Source: Oscillospiraceae bacterium
Lineage (GTDB): Bacteria; Bacillota; Clostridia; Oscillospirales; Oscillospiraceae
Direction of reading: 5' to 3'
DNA: 52,179 bases
Assembly (NCBI GenBank): GCA_016286665.1
Contig: JAEETX010000008.1
Location: 1-52,179, forward strand
The notes under the pieces are model-generated. The model saw only the letters and a program-made list of their open reading frames with translations, did no database searches and was not told where the DNA came from. Shown here in pieces: positions 16,463 to 23,759 of this stretch (position 1 is its first letter; every line of letters starts with the position of its first letter). Position numbers and translations under genes: made by a program.

Positions 16463-16771
16463 ATGAAGATCACCGGTTCCTGCCAGGAGGGGGTTTTGAC
16501 CCTGCGTTTTCAGGGCGAGCTGGACCATCATGTATCCCAGGAGGTGATGGCGGCCCTTTCGGAGCGGATCGACGCCTTTCTGCCCCGGAAATGCGTGCTG
16601 GACCTGCGGGGGCTCAGTTTTATGGATTCCTCCGGCATCGCCCTTCTGCTCCGGGCGGAGAAGAAGATGCGCCAGCTGGAGGGCAGCCTGCTGGTCACCG
16701 GCGTTCAGGAACAGCCCGGGCGGGTCCTCAGGGCCGCAGGGGCGGATCAGCGTCTCGGGATAACGGAATAA
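16463..16771 (+). CDS. spoIIAA: Anti-sigma F factor antagonist SpoIIAA
   Basis: A 102-residue STAS-domain protein. DLRGLSFMDSSGIALLLRAEK carries the serine normally phosphorylated by SpoIIAB. In its unphosphorylated form SpoIIAA binds SpoIIAB and frees sigma F in the forespore. The ATG at 16463 follows a CGGAGG site at 16452-16457; an upstream in-frame TTG lacks a site. It is first in spoIIAA-spoIIAB-sigF. Confidence 0.92.
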   Translation: MKITGSCQEGVLTLRFQGELDHHVSQEVMAALSERIDAFLPRKCVLDLRGLSFMDSSGIALLLRAEKKMRQLEGSLLVTGVQEQPGRVLRAAGADQRLGITE

Positions 16772-16783
16772 GGAGCGATACAT

Positions 16784-17221
16784 ATGCCTGCACTGAACAG
16801 CGTCAAGCTGGAATTTCCCAGCCTATCGGCCAACGAGGCCTTTGCCCGCAGCTGCGCCGCCTGCTTCGCCGCGCAGCTGGACCCGACCCTGGAGGAGCTG
16901 GGGGACCTGAAAACCGCCGTCAGCGAGGCGGTGACCAACGCCGTCGTGCACGCCTATCCCTCGGAGATCGGCAGAGTGCTGCTGAAGCTGAGGCTGCTGG
17001 AGGGGAACGTGCTGGAGGTTACGGTGAAGGATTGGGGCTGCGGCATCCCCGACGTGGCGCAGGCCATGGAGCCGCTCTTTACCACCGGCGGAGAAGAACG
17101 CAGCGGCATGGGCTTTTCCATCATGGCCTGCTTCACGGACAAGCTCCGGGTCCGCAGCGCACCCGGCAGGGGAACGACCGTGGTGATGCGCAAGAAGTTC
17201 TCCCGGCGGATACAGCTTTGA
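16784..17221 (+). CDS. spoIIAB: Anti-sigma F factor / serine kinase SpoIIAB
   Basis: A 145-residue GHKL-type kinase that holds sigma F inactive and phosphorylates SpoIIAA. The ATP-binding N box is AVSEAVTNAVVHAYP, the G1 box DWGCGIPD and the G2 box RSGMGFSIM. It lies 12 bases after spoIIAA with a good ribosome site. Its TGA overlaps the sigF start. Confidence 0.95.
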   Translation: MPALNSVKLEFPSLSANEAFARSCAACFAAQLDPTLEELGDLKTAVSEAVTNAVVHAYPSEIGRVLLKLRLLEGNVLEVTVKDWGCGIPDVAQAMEPLFTTGGEERSGMGFSIMACFTDKLRVRSAPGRGTTVVMRKKFSRRIQL

Positions 17222-17928
17222 AATCCGCCTATGCCCATGAGCTTCTCTCGGCGGCGCGCGAGGGAGACAAGCAGGCTTCGGAAAAACTGCTGGAAGCCAA
17301 TTCCGGCCTCATCTGGAGCATCGTCCGGCGATACTACGGCCGGGGCGTGGAGGGGGAGGACCTGTATCAGCTGGGCTGCGTGGGCTTTCTGAAAGCGGTG
17401 CAGACCTTTGATGAAGCCTTCGGCGCCCGGTTTTCCACCTACGCCGTGCCCAAGATCAGCGGTGAGATACGCCGCTTCCTCCGGGACGACGGACCGGTGA
17501 AGCTTAGCCGCAGCATCAAGGAGCGCAGCGTGATGATCCGCAGCGCCAGGGAAATCCTGACCCAGCGCCTGGGCCGGGAGCCCAGGCTCAGCGAGCTCAG
17601 CGAGGAGACCGGGCTTCGGATGGAGGAGATCGCGGATGCGGAGCTGGCGACGGAGGAGGTGGCCTCCCTGCAGCAGAGCCTGGGGGAGGAGGGACTGAGG
17701 CTCCAGGATACCGTCTTTGATCCGGAGGCGGAGGAGCGGGCGCTGGACTTCCTGGCCCTGCGGGAGGCGGTGGCGCAACTGCCGAAGCGGGAAAAGGCGG
17801 TGATCGACCTGCGGTATTATCGCGGTCTCACCCAGACCGCGGCTGCGAAAATATTGGGCGTCAGCCAGGTGCAGGTCTCCCGGCTGGAGCGGCGTGCGCT
17901 CCAGAATTTGCGGAAAAGCCTGCAATAA
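17218..17928 (+). CDS. sigF: RNA polymerase sigma-F factor
   Basis: A 236-residue sigma-70 family protein, the first forespore-specific sigma factor. Region 2 reads LYQLGCVGFLKAVQTFDE and FSTYAVPKISGEIRRFLRDD, and region 4 ends with a helix-turn-helix, LTQTAAAKILGVSQVQVSRLE. There is no in-frame ATG near the beginning. The best start is TTG at 17218, which overlaps the spoIIAB stop as TTGA and has GGCGGA 7 bases before it, so translation is likely coupled and reduced relative to the anti-sigma. SpoIIAB-sigma F stoichiometry matters in this system, which makes the weak start plausible. Confidence 0.92.
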   Translation: MKSAYAHELLSAAREGDKQASEKLLEANSGLIWSIVRRYYGRGVEGEDLYQLGCVGFLKAVQTFDEAFGARFSTYAVPKISGEIRRFLRDDGPVKLSRSIKERSVMIRSAREILTQRLGREPRLSELSEETGLRMEEIADAELATEEVASLQQSLGEEGLRLQDTVFDPEAEERALDFLALREAVAQLPKREKAVIDLRYYRGLTQTAAAKILGVSQVQVSRLERRALQNLRKSLQ

Positions 17929-17956
17929 TGCTTTTCAAATCGCAAAATATAGGATA

Positions 17957-17989
17957 AAATGGGATGCCTGTCACACAGGCATCCCATTT
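17957..17989. terminator. Terminator between sigF and pcrA
   Basis: A perfect 15-bp stem, AAATGGGATGCCTGT with ACAGGCATCCCATTT, encloses a 3-base loop. It lies 28 bases after sigF and 22 before pcrA. A weak promoter (TTTCAA at 17933-17938, TAAAAT at 17955-17960, 16 apart) would place the hairpin at the very 5' end of a pcrA transcript. Confidence 0.7.
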
Positions 17990-18011
17990 CCCATTTTGAA
18001 AAGGACAGAGT

Positions 18012-20450
18012 ATGAGCGACTGGAAAGAACGCTTTGTTTCCGCACGGCGGAAGATCATCGACGAGAGCTGGAGCGACCTGAACGAGAGGCAGCGGCAGGC
18101 GGTGCTTGCGACGGAGGGACCGCTGCTGATCCTGGCCGGAGCCGGCAGCGGCAAAACGACGGTGCTGATCCGGCGGATCGCATCCCTCTTGAAATTCGGC
18201 CGCGCCGCCGACGCACAGGAGCTGCCTGCCGGCGCTTCGGAGGAGGACGCCGCATTTTTGGAGCGCTATGCGCGCCTGCATTCCCCGGAGGACAGGGAAC
18301 AGGCGGAACAGCTCTGCGCATTGGATGTGCCCGCCCCCTGGCAGATCATCGCCATCACCTTCACCAACAAGGCTGCCGACGAGCTGGTGGCCCGGCTGGA
18401 GCGGATGCTGGGGCCGGAGGCGGCGGAGGTCTGGGCCTCCACCTTCCACTCCGCCTGCGTGCGCATCCTGCGAAAGAACGTGCAGGCGTTGGGCCTGTTC
18501 GGGCGGGATTTCACCATCTATGACACGGCGGACAGCCAGAGCCTGATCAAACGCATCCTGAAGGACCTGGACCTGGATGAAAAGAAATATGCCCCCAGGG
18601 CCATGCTCAGCGCCATCAGCGCCGCCAAGAACGCGGCGACGCTGCCGGAGGAATATCTGAAGGACGCCGGACCGGACCCGTGGAAGAAGACCGTGGGGCA
18701 GGTCTATATGGAATACCGGAAGCGGATGCTCCAGGCGGACGCCATGGATTTCGACGATCTGCTGCTCTACACCGTGCTGCTGCTGGAAAACTGCCGGGAT
18801 GTGCGGGAATACTATCAGCGCCGCTTCCGCTATGTGCTGGTGGACGAATACCAGGACACGAACGTGCTGCAGTACCGGCTGGTGCATCTCCTGGCCGGAG
18901 AGCGGCAGAACCTCTGCGTGGTGGGGGACGACGATCAGGGCATCTATAAATTCCGCGGCGCCACTATCCAGAATATCCTGGATTTCGAGCAGGATTATCC
19001 CGGCGCGCGGGTCATCAAGCTGGAGCAGAACTACCGTTCCACCGGCACGATCCTGGACGCGGCCAACGCCGTTATCCGCGAAAACCTGGGGCGAAAGGGC
19101 AAGACCCTGTGGACGGAAAACGAGCGGGGGGAAACCATCACGCTCTATACCGCCATGAGCGAGAACGACGAAGCCCAATACATCGCAGGGCGGATCCTGA
19201 CGGATATTTCCGCCGGGGGGAATTACCGGGATCACGCGGTGCTCTACCGGGTCAACGCCCTGTCCAACCGGCTGGAATATGCCCTCAAGCGCAACGGCAT
19301 CCCCTACCGCATCTACGGGGGCACCCGCTTCTATGACCGGGCGGAAGTGAAGGACATGCTGGCCTACCTTTGCGTGGTCGCCAACTCCGGCGACACCCTG
19401 CGCCTGCGGCGCATCATCAATCAGCCCCCCAGGGGCATCGGAGATACCACGGTGGAGCGGGCGTCCGCCATCGCCGCGAGCGAGGGCCGCAGTCTTTATG
19501 AAGTGCTGGAAAAGGCGGAGGAATACCCCGAGCTGAAACGCTCCGCCGGGAGCATCCGCAGCTTCCTCGCCATCATCAGCGAAACGAGGGAGCGGCTGGA
19601 CGGGCCGCTGGACGAGCTCTATGATTTCCTCCTGCAGCGCAGCGGCTATGTTGCCATGCTGGAATCCAAGGACCTGCAGGAGAACGTGACCCGGCTGGAA
19701 AACGTGATGGAGCTGAAGACCAACATCGCCAGCTTCATGAAGGAACGCGCCGGCGGCGGCACCCTGCAGGATTTTCTGGACGAGATGGCCCTTTACAGCG
19801 ACACGGATGAAATGGACGACGGGGATAACCGGGTCTCCCTCATGACCATGCACAGCGCCAAGGGGCTGGAATTCCCCACGGTCTACATCGCCGGGGCGGA
19901 GGACGGCATCTTCCCCGGCCTGAAATCCATCGGGGACGACGCCGAGATGGAGGAGGAACGGCGGCTCTGCTACGTCGCCATCACCCGCGCCCGGAAAAAG
20001 CTGTATATCACCAACGCGAAGCAGCGCATGGTCTTCGGCAGGACGCAGAACAACCTGCCCTCCCGCTTTATCGCCTCCGTGCCGGAGGAGCTGATGGAGC
20101 GCCTGCCCAAGGAGAAGCGGGAACCCGCCGCCTGGAGCGGCACAGCGCAGCGCGGCGCCTACGGGCGGGCCCAGACGTATTACCGCTCCGGCAGCGGCTA
20201 CAGCTACAGCCGGCCGGCGGCGGATGCGCCGAAGCACAGCGCGCCGAAACCGAAGCCCCAGCCGCAGACGGGAGCGGAAGCCCTGAAGCTCAGCGCGGGG
20301 GACGCGGTGGAGCACAGCGCTTTCGGCCACGGAACGGTGCTGACCGTCCGCCCCGTGGGACCGGACTGCATCCTGGAGATCGCTTTCGAGAAGGAGGGCA
20401 CAAAAAAGCTGATGCTCTCCTCCGCCGGAAAATTCATGAAGAAGGTCTGA
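18012..20450 (+). CDS. pcrA: ATP-dependent DNA helicase PcrA (UvrD family)
   Basis: An 812-residue SF1A 3'-5' helicase for repair, rolling-circle replication and removal of stalled RNA polymerase. The Q motif is DLNERQRQAV, Walker A is AGAGSGKTT (residues 42-50), motif II is VDEYQDTN, and motif V/VI has TMHSAKGLEF and CYVAITRARK. The C-terminus (about residues 755-812, GDAVEHSAFGHGTVL) is the Tudor-like domain that contacts RNA polymerase in PcrA proteins. An insert around residues 58-100 lengthens the 1A/1B region. Confidence 0.95.
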   Translation: MSDWKERFVSARRKIIDESWSDLNERQRQAVLATEGPLLILAGAGSGKTTVLIRRIASLLKFGRAADAQELPAGASEEDAAFLERYARLHSPEDREQAEQLCALDVPAPWQIIAITFTNKAADELVARLERMLGPEAAEVWASTFHSACVRILRKNVQALGLFGRDFTIYDTADSQSLIKRILKDLDLDEKKYAPRAMLSAISAAKNAATLPEEYLKDAGPDPWKKTVGQVYMEYRKRMLQADAMDFDDLLLYTVLLLENCRDVREYYQRRFRYVLVDEYQDTNVLQYRLVHLLAGERQNLCVVGDDDQGIYKFRGATIQNILDFEQDYPGARVIKLEQNYRSTGTILDAANAVIRENLGRKGKTLWTENERGETITLYTAMSENDEAQYIAGRILTDISAGGNYRDHAVLYRVNALSNRLEYALKRNGIPYRIYGGTRFYDRAEVKDMLAYLCVVANSGDTLRLRRIINQPPRGIGDTTVERASAIAASEGRSLYEVLEKAEEYPELKRSAGSIRSFLAIISETRERLDGPLDELYDFLLQRSGYVAMLESKDLQENVTRLENVMELKTNIASFMKERAGGGTLQDFLDEMALYSDTDEMDDGDNRVSLMTMHSAKGLEFPTVYIAGAEDGIFPGLKSIGDDAEMEEERRLCYVAITRARKKLYITNAKQRMVFGRTQNNLPSRFIASVPEELMERLPKEKREPAAWSGTAQRGAYGRAQTYYRSGSGYSYSRPAADAPKHSAPKPKPQPQTGAEALKLSAGDAVEHSAFGHGTVLTVRPVGPDCILEIAFEKEGTKKLMLSSAGKFMKKV

Positions 20451-20464
20451 CAAGAACCGGACGG

Positions 20465-20511
20465 GCATCCTCCGCATAGAATGGATCATCCATGCTGCGG
20501 AGGATGCTTTT
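20465..20511 (+). terminator. pcrA terminator that also hides the next ribosome site
   Basis: GCATCCTCCGCA (20465-20476) pairs perfectly with TGCGGAGGATGC (20496-20507) around a loop that itself contains ATGGAT-C-ATCCAT, followed by TTTTA. The 3' arm contains the GGAGG used by the small gene at 20512. Confidence 0.8.
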
Positions 20512-20658
20512 ATGCGCTTTCCATATCAAAAGGCGGGCAGGCTCCTGATCGTGCTGGGCGTTCTGCTCCTGGCGGCCCTGGTGCTGCCGTCGGAGCTGTG
20601 GCCCTTCTGCATCGGCGTCCTGCTGATCGCCTGCGGCGTCGCCATCTGCCGTCGGTAG
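20512..20658 (+). CDS. Small two-helix membrane protein
   Basis: A 48-residue protein. After a basic start (MRFPYQKAGR) come two hydrophobic stretches, about residues 11-26 and 29-45, separated by PSEL, and it ends in CRR. The arrangement suggests a helical hairpin in the membrane with both ends in the cytosol. Its ATG is 8 bases after GGAGG, which lies inside the pcrA terminator stem, so read-through transcripts would fold over the site. I recognise the general pattern of small clostridial membrane proteins but no defined function. The TAG at 20656-20658 touches the sigma-E-like -35 box of the next gene. Confidence 0.6.
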   Translation: MRFPYQKAGRLLIVLGVLLLAALVLPSELWPFCIGVLLIACGVAICRR

Positions 20659-20686
20659 CATATCCGGCGCTGGGCCCGCATACGCT
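20658..20686 (+). promoter_or_regulatory. Sigma-E-like sporulation promoter
   Basis: GCATATC (20658-20664) and CATACGCT (20679-20686), separated by 14 bases, match the known sigma-E pattern (KMATATT, 14 bases, CATACAHT) at 6 of 7 and 7 of 8 positions. No sigma-A-like pair is visible here. It sits directly before a SPOCS-domain gene, where mother-cell expression makes sense. Confidence 0.6.
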
Positions 20687-20721
20687 TGAATGACATTTCA
20701 GAGCGAGGAGCGTTGGCACAA

Positions 20722-22194
20722 GTGGATATCAGATTCAAAGGCGCAAGCCTGCACTATTACGAGCGGACCCTGAATACAGCCGTGGCCCAGGAGGATACCC
20801 TGGAGATGATCGTGCCGGATGCCCTGCCGGATGCATCGGAGCTGCTGCTGACCGACGGCCACAGCCTGATCCGGGGCAAGGATGTGCACCGCTCCGGCGT
20901 GGCCGTCTCCGGTCTCAGCGAGCTCACCGTTCTCTATCGCGCGGAGGACGGGAGCCTGGGCAGGCTGCCGGCGGACATTCCCTTTGAAACGGAGATCAGC
21001 TTCAATGTTTCCGACGACGCGGCAAGGGTCGTGAGTTCCGTGCGCCTCATCTGCGGGGAAGCGCGGATTCTGAATTCCCGAAAGCTGCTGCTGCGTGCAG
21101 AGGTCTGCATCACCGTATCCGTATGGACGCCGCGGGAACTCCGCTGGGCCGCACAGGCGGAGCCGGAGGGCTGCAGCGTGGAGCTGAAAACGGAAAAGAG
21201 CCTTCTGCGCAATGTGTGCGCCGTGGAGGAAAAGACCTTCAACGCGGAGGATACCCTGAGCCTCAGCGCGGGAAAGCCGCGGGCAGAGGAGATCCTCTAT
21301 GCCCGCGCCGCCCTCGGCGGAGAGGAAGCGGAGCAGGTGGGGCGAAAGCTGGTCGTGCGGGGATTGGCGGCGGTGACGGCGGTGTACCGAACGGCGGCGG
21401 AGGAAATCGCGGCGGCGGATTTCCGCCTGCCCTGGTCCGCCTTCCTGGAGCTGCCCGAGGAGGGGGGAGACTTCAGCTATGAGCTGGTCACGGCCCTCAC
21501 CGGCTGCAGCGCCGAGCTGACGGACGGCGGCTTCACGATCGCGGTGGGCGGCGTCGCCCAGGCGGTGATCCGCGGGGAGAGCGAAGTGTGCTGGATCGCC
21601 GACGCTTACGGGACGGACTGCGTTTTCACTCCCGTCTTCGAGAGCGCGGCGATGGACACCGAAGCGGTCTGCGAGCAGCGGACGGAAACCGTCACCCTTC
21701 GCCTGGACAGCATGAAAAAGCCCAGGAGCATCGCATATCTTACGGCGGATTGCGGGAAACCCCGGCAGGAAAAGGACAGCGTTCGCGTTCCCGTGACCGC
21801 AAAAGCCCTCTGCGTGATGGACGGCGGGGAGCTGGAGCTGCTCAGCGGCCGCGGCGAAGCGGTGTGCGCGGGCTGCGGCAGCGTGCCGGAGGTGAGCTGC
21901 GGCGAGGTGTTTGCTGCCGTCACCGCCGGCGGCGTGGAGGTGCGCTCGCCGGTGAGCTTCCGCAGGACCGGCGTGCGCAGCCGGGTCCTGAGCTTTCTTA
22001 CCGGCGGGGAAGCGACGCAGCTGCCGGAGCGTCCGTCGGGACCCAACGTGGTCCTCCTTCGCGCTTCCGAGGGGGACAGCGTGTGGAGCCTCGGGAAGAA
22101 AAAGGGCATATCCTGCGCCGCCATCCGCAGCTATAATCAGCTGTCCGAGGGGGAGGAACCCGCGCCGGGGACTCTGCTGCTCCTGGCAAGATAA
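20722..22194 (+). CDS. SPOCS (DUF3794) and LysM domain protein, spore coat/cortex type
   Basis: A protein of about 490 residues. It carries SPOCS/DUF3794-type repeats, seen as the early HYYERTLNTAVAQEDTLEMI and VPDALPDASELL and repeated beta-rich segments such as LRAEVCITVSVW. A C-terminal LysM (about the last 45 residues, GDSVWSLGKKKGIS to GTLLLLAR) should bind peptidoglycan or cortex. Proteins of this design are linked to spore coat or cortex assembly. In-frame starts are TTG 20686, TTG 20713 and GTG 20722. The first lies within the predicted -10, and AGGAG at 20706-20710 is too close to the second, so GTG at 20722 is my choice, with the start uncertain by a few residues. Confidence 0.82.
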   Translation: MDIRFKGASLHYYERTLNTAVAQEDTLEMIVPDALPDASELLLTDGHSLIRGKDVHRSGVAVSGLSELTVLYRAEDGSLGRLPADIPFETEISFNVSDDAARVVSSVRLICGEARILNSRKLLLRAEVCITVSVWTPRELRWAAQAEPEGCSVELKTEKSLLRNVCAVEEKTFNAEDTLSLSAGKPRAEEILYARAALGGEEAEQVGRKLVVRGLAAVTAVYRTAAEEIAAADFRLPWSAFLELPEEGGDFSYELVTALTGCSAELTDGGFTIAVGGVAQAVIRGESEVCWIADAYGTDCVFTPVFESAAMDTEAVCEQRTETVTLRLDSMKKPRSIAYLTADCGKPRQEKDSVRVPVTAKALCVMDGGELELLSGRGEAVCAGCGSVPEVSCGEVFAAVTAGGVEVRSPVSFRRTGVRSRVLSFLTGGEATQLPERPSGPNVVLLRASEGDSVWSLGKKKGISCAAIRSYNQLSEGEEPAPGTLLLLAR

Positions 22195-22203
22195 AAAAAC
22201 TTC

Positions 22204-22232
22204 TTGAAAACATCTTCTCCGTGTTGTATGAT
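22204..22232 (+). promoter_or_regulatory. Promoter of the YebC-family gene
   Basis: TTGAAA (22204-22209) and TATGAT (22227-22232) with a 17-base spacer, about 33 bases before the start codon. Confidence 0.75.
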
Positions 22233-22264
22233 AACTTGTAACGTAAAACGGGGAGGAAATTCCA

Positions 22265-23005
22265 ATGTCCGGACATTCCAAGTGGCATAACATACAAAAA
22301 ACGAAGGGCGCGGCCGACGCCAAGCGCGCCCAGGCCTTCACCAAGATCGCCCGCGAAATGATCGTGGCCGTGAAGGAAGGCGGCAGCGGCGATCCCGCCA
22401 ACAACTCCCGCCTGGCCGCGGTGGTCGCCAAGGCCAAAGCCGCCAATATGCCCAACGACAATATCAAGCGCACCATCGAAAAGGCGCTGGGCTCCGGCAA
22501 CACGGAGAACTATGAACGCGTCACCTACGAGGGCTACGGACCCAACGGCGTCGCCATCATCGTGGAGGCCATGACGGACAACCGCAAGCGCACCGCCTCC
22601 GAGGTCCGGCATTTCTTCGATAAATACGGCGGCAACATGGGCGCAGAGGGCTGCGTCAGCTGGTCCTTCGACCGGAAGGGCGTCATCGTCATCGACAACG
22701 AAGACGAAGAACTGGACGAGGATACCGTGATGATGGACGTGCTGGACGCGGGGGGCGACGATCTGAAGACGGAGGGCCAGGCTTTCATCGTCTACACCGA
22801 CCCCGACAGCTTCCCGGCGGTGAGCTCCGCGCTGGAGGAGAAGAAGTATAAATTCCTTTCCGCCCAGGTGGAGATGGTCCCCCAGAACTATGTGTCCCTC
22901 ACCGATCCCGACGATATCAAGAACATGACCAAGATGCTGGATATGTTCGACGACAATGAGGACGTGGAGAACGTCTTCCATAACTGCGACAGTCTGGACG
23001 ACTGA
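22265..23005 (+). CDS. yebC: YebC/PmpR (TACO1) family regulatory protein
   Basis: A 246-residue protein with the hallmark MSGHSKWHNIQ start and a lysine-rich first domain (KTKGAADAKRAQAFTKIAREM), then two alpha/beta domains with acidic loops. The family was first described as transcriptional regulators; newer work on YebC and TACO1 supports a role in translation of proline-rich stretches. Which applies here is unknown. It is a single-gene unit with its own promoter and terminator. Confidence 0.95.
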   Translation: MSGHSKWHNIQKTKGAADAKRAQAFTKIAREMIVAVKEGGSGDPANNSRLAAVVAKAKAANMPNDNIKRTIEKALGSGNTENYERVTYEGYGPNGVAIIVEAMTDNRKRTASEVRHFFDKYGGNMGAEGCVSWSFDRKGVIVIDNEDEELDEDTVMMDVLDAGGDDLKTEGQAFIVYTDPDSFPAVSSALEEKKYKFLSAQVEMVPQNYVSLTDPDDIKNMTKMLDMFDDNEDVENVFHNCDSLDD

Positions 23006-23030
23006 GCTTCGCACTTTCCGCGGCTTCTCA

Positions 23031-23062
23031 AGCGCTCTGCCAGGTGCAGGGCGCTCGTTTTT
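23031..23062 (+). terminator. Terminator after yebC
   Basis: AGCGCTCTGC (23031-23040) pairs with GCAGGGCGCT (23046-23055) with one G-T pair; loop CAGGT; followed by CG and TTTTT. Confidence 0.85.
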
Positions 23063-23133
23063 GCGCATATGCATCCCGGCAGGAATAGGATTCGTGAAAT
23101 GAGGTATCCTTTCCCCAGGGGGAGGGATGGCCC

Positions 23134-23691
23134 GTGAAGGCGAAAACGCGGCTTTTGCCGCTTCTGCTTCTGATGCCGCTGCCGCTTCTTTGCGCCTGCA
23201 GCCGCTCCGTTCTTTTGGCAGCGCCGAAGGAGCTGCGGGCGGCAGCGGCAGTAAAGGCGGAAATCTGCGCGGAGCGTAAGGAACCGGCGGATACGGAGCG
23301 CTTGCTTCGCATCCTGGAGGGAGCGGAGGAGATGCAGCCCGGGAGCGCGGGCAGCTCGCTGCGCCTGGGCGCTTTGGCAGGGGAACTGCTCCGCTGGCTG
23401 GAAGACCATCCGGACGGAACGGAGGCGGCGGGGGAGCGTTTTCGGAATTGGGCGGCGCAGCAGGACGGGCGGAAGCTGGTCCGAATCCGAAAAACGCTCC
23501 GCCTCCTGAAGGCGTGCACGCAGCGCATGCATGCCGATCAGCTCCGTGCGCTCCTGGAGGACGCCGGGTTTTCACTGTCGGAAACCGGACCGTCGCGGGA
23601 AGAATTCCTGGAACTGCTGGAGCGGCTGACGGAGGCGATCCGGCCGAAAATATTCAGAAATACCAGGGAAATAATGAATAATTTTCGCTGA
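23134..23691 (+). CDS. Unknown small lipoprotein
   Basis: A 185-residue protein I do not recognise. A very hydrophobic N-terminus (residues 6-20) ends in LCACS, a plausible lipobox with Cys22 as the lipid site. The rest is mainly helical and charged: about residues 30-85 and 90-185 read as amphipathic helices rich in Glu, Arg and Leu. GTG at 23134 follows GGGGGAGGG by 7 bases and is the only start that keeps the signal peptide. It precedes dxs, from which it is separated by a good promoter, so it may simply be a neighbour. Its position upstream of dxs-tlyA-nadK-argR-recN is where xseA, xseB and ispA often lie in other Clostridia; it resembles none of them. Confidence 0.6.
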   Translation: MKAKTRLLPLLLLMPLPLLCACSRSVLLAAPKELRAAAAVKAEICAERKEPADTERLLRILEGAEEMQPGSAGSSLRLGALAGELLRWLEDHPDGTEAAGERFRNWAAQQDGRKLVRIRKTLRLLKACTQRMHADQLRALLEDAGFSLSETGPSREEFLELLERLTEAIRPKIFRNTREIMNNFR

Positions 23692-23696
23692 AATCG

Positions 23697-23725
23697 TTGC
23701 AGACGGAGAAAAAGCATGTTATGAT
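23697..23725 (+). promoter_or_regulatory. Promoter of the dxs operon
   Basis: TTGCAG (23697-23702) and TATGAT (23720-23725), 17 bases apart, about 35 bases before dxs. Confidence 0.75.
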
Positions 23726-23759
23726 ACCTGAAAACTAAAAACATGCAGAGGATAATCCT

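Noticed and set aside
23041..23133. Sporulation promoter for the unknown lipoprotein gene
   Set aside because: A GCATATG resembling a sigma-E -35 occurs near 23064, but no CATA-type -10 lies at a workable distance.
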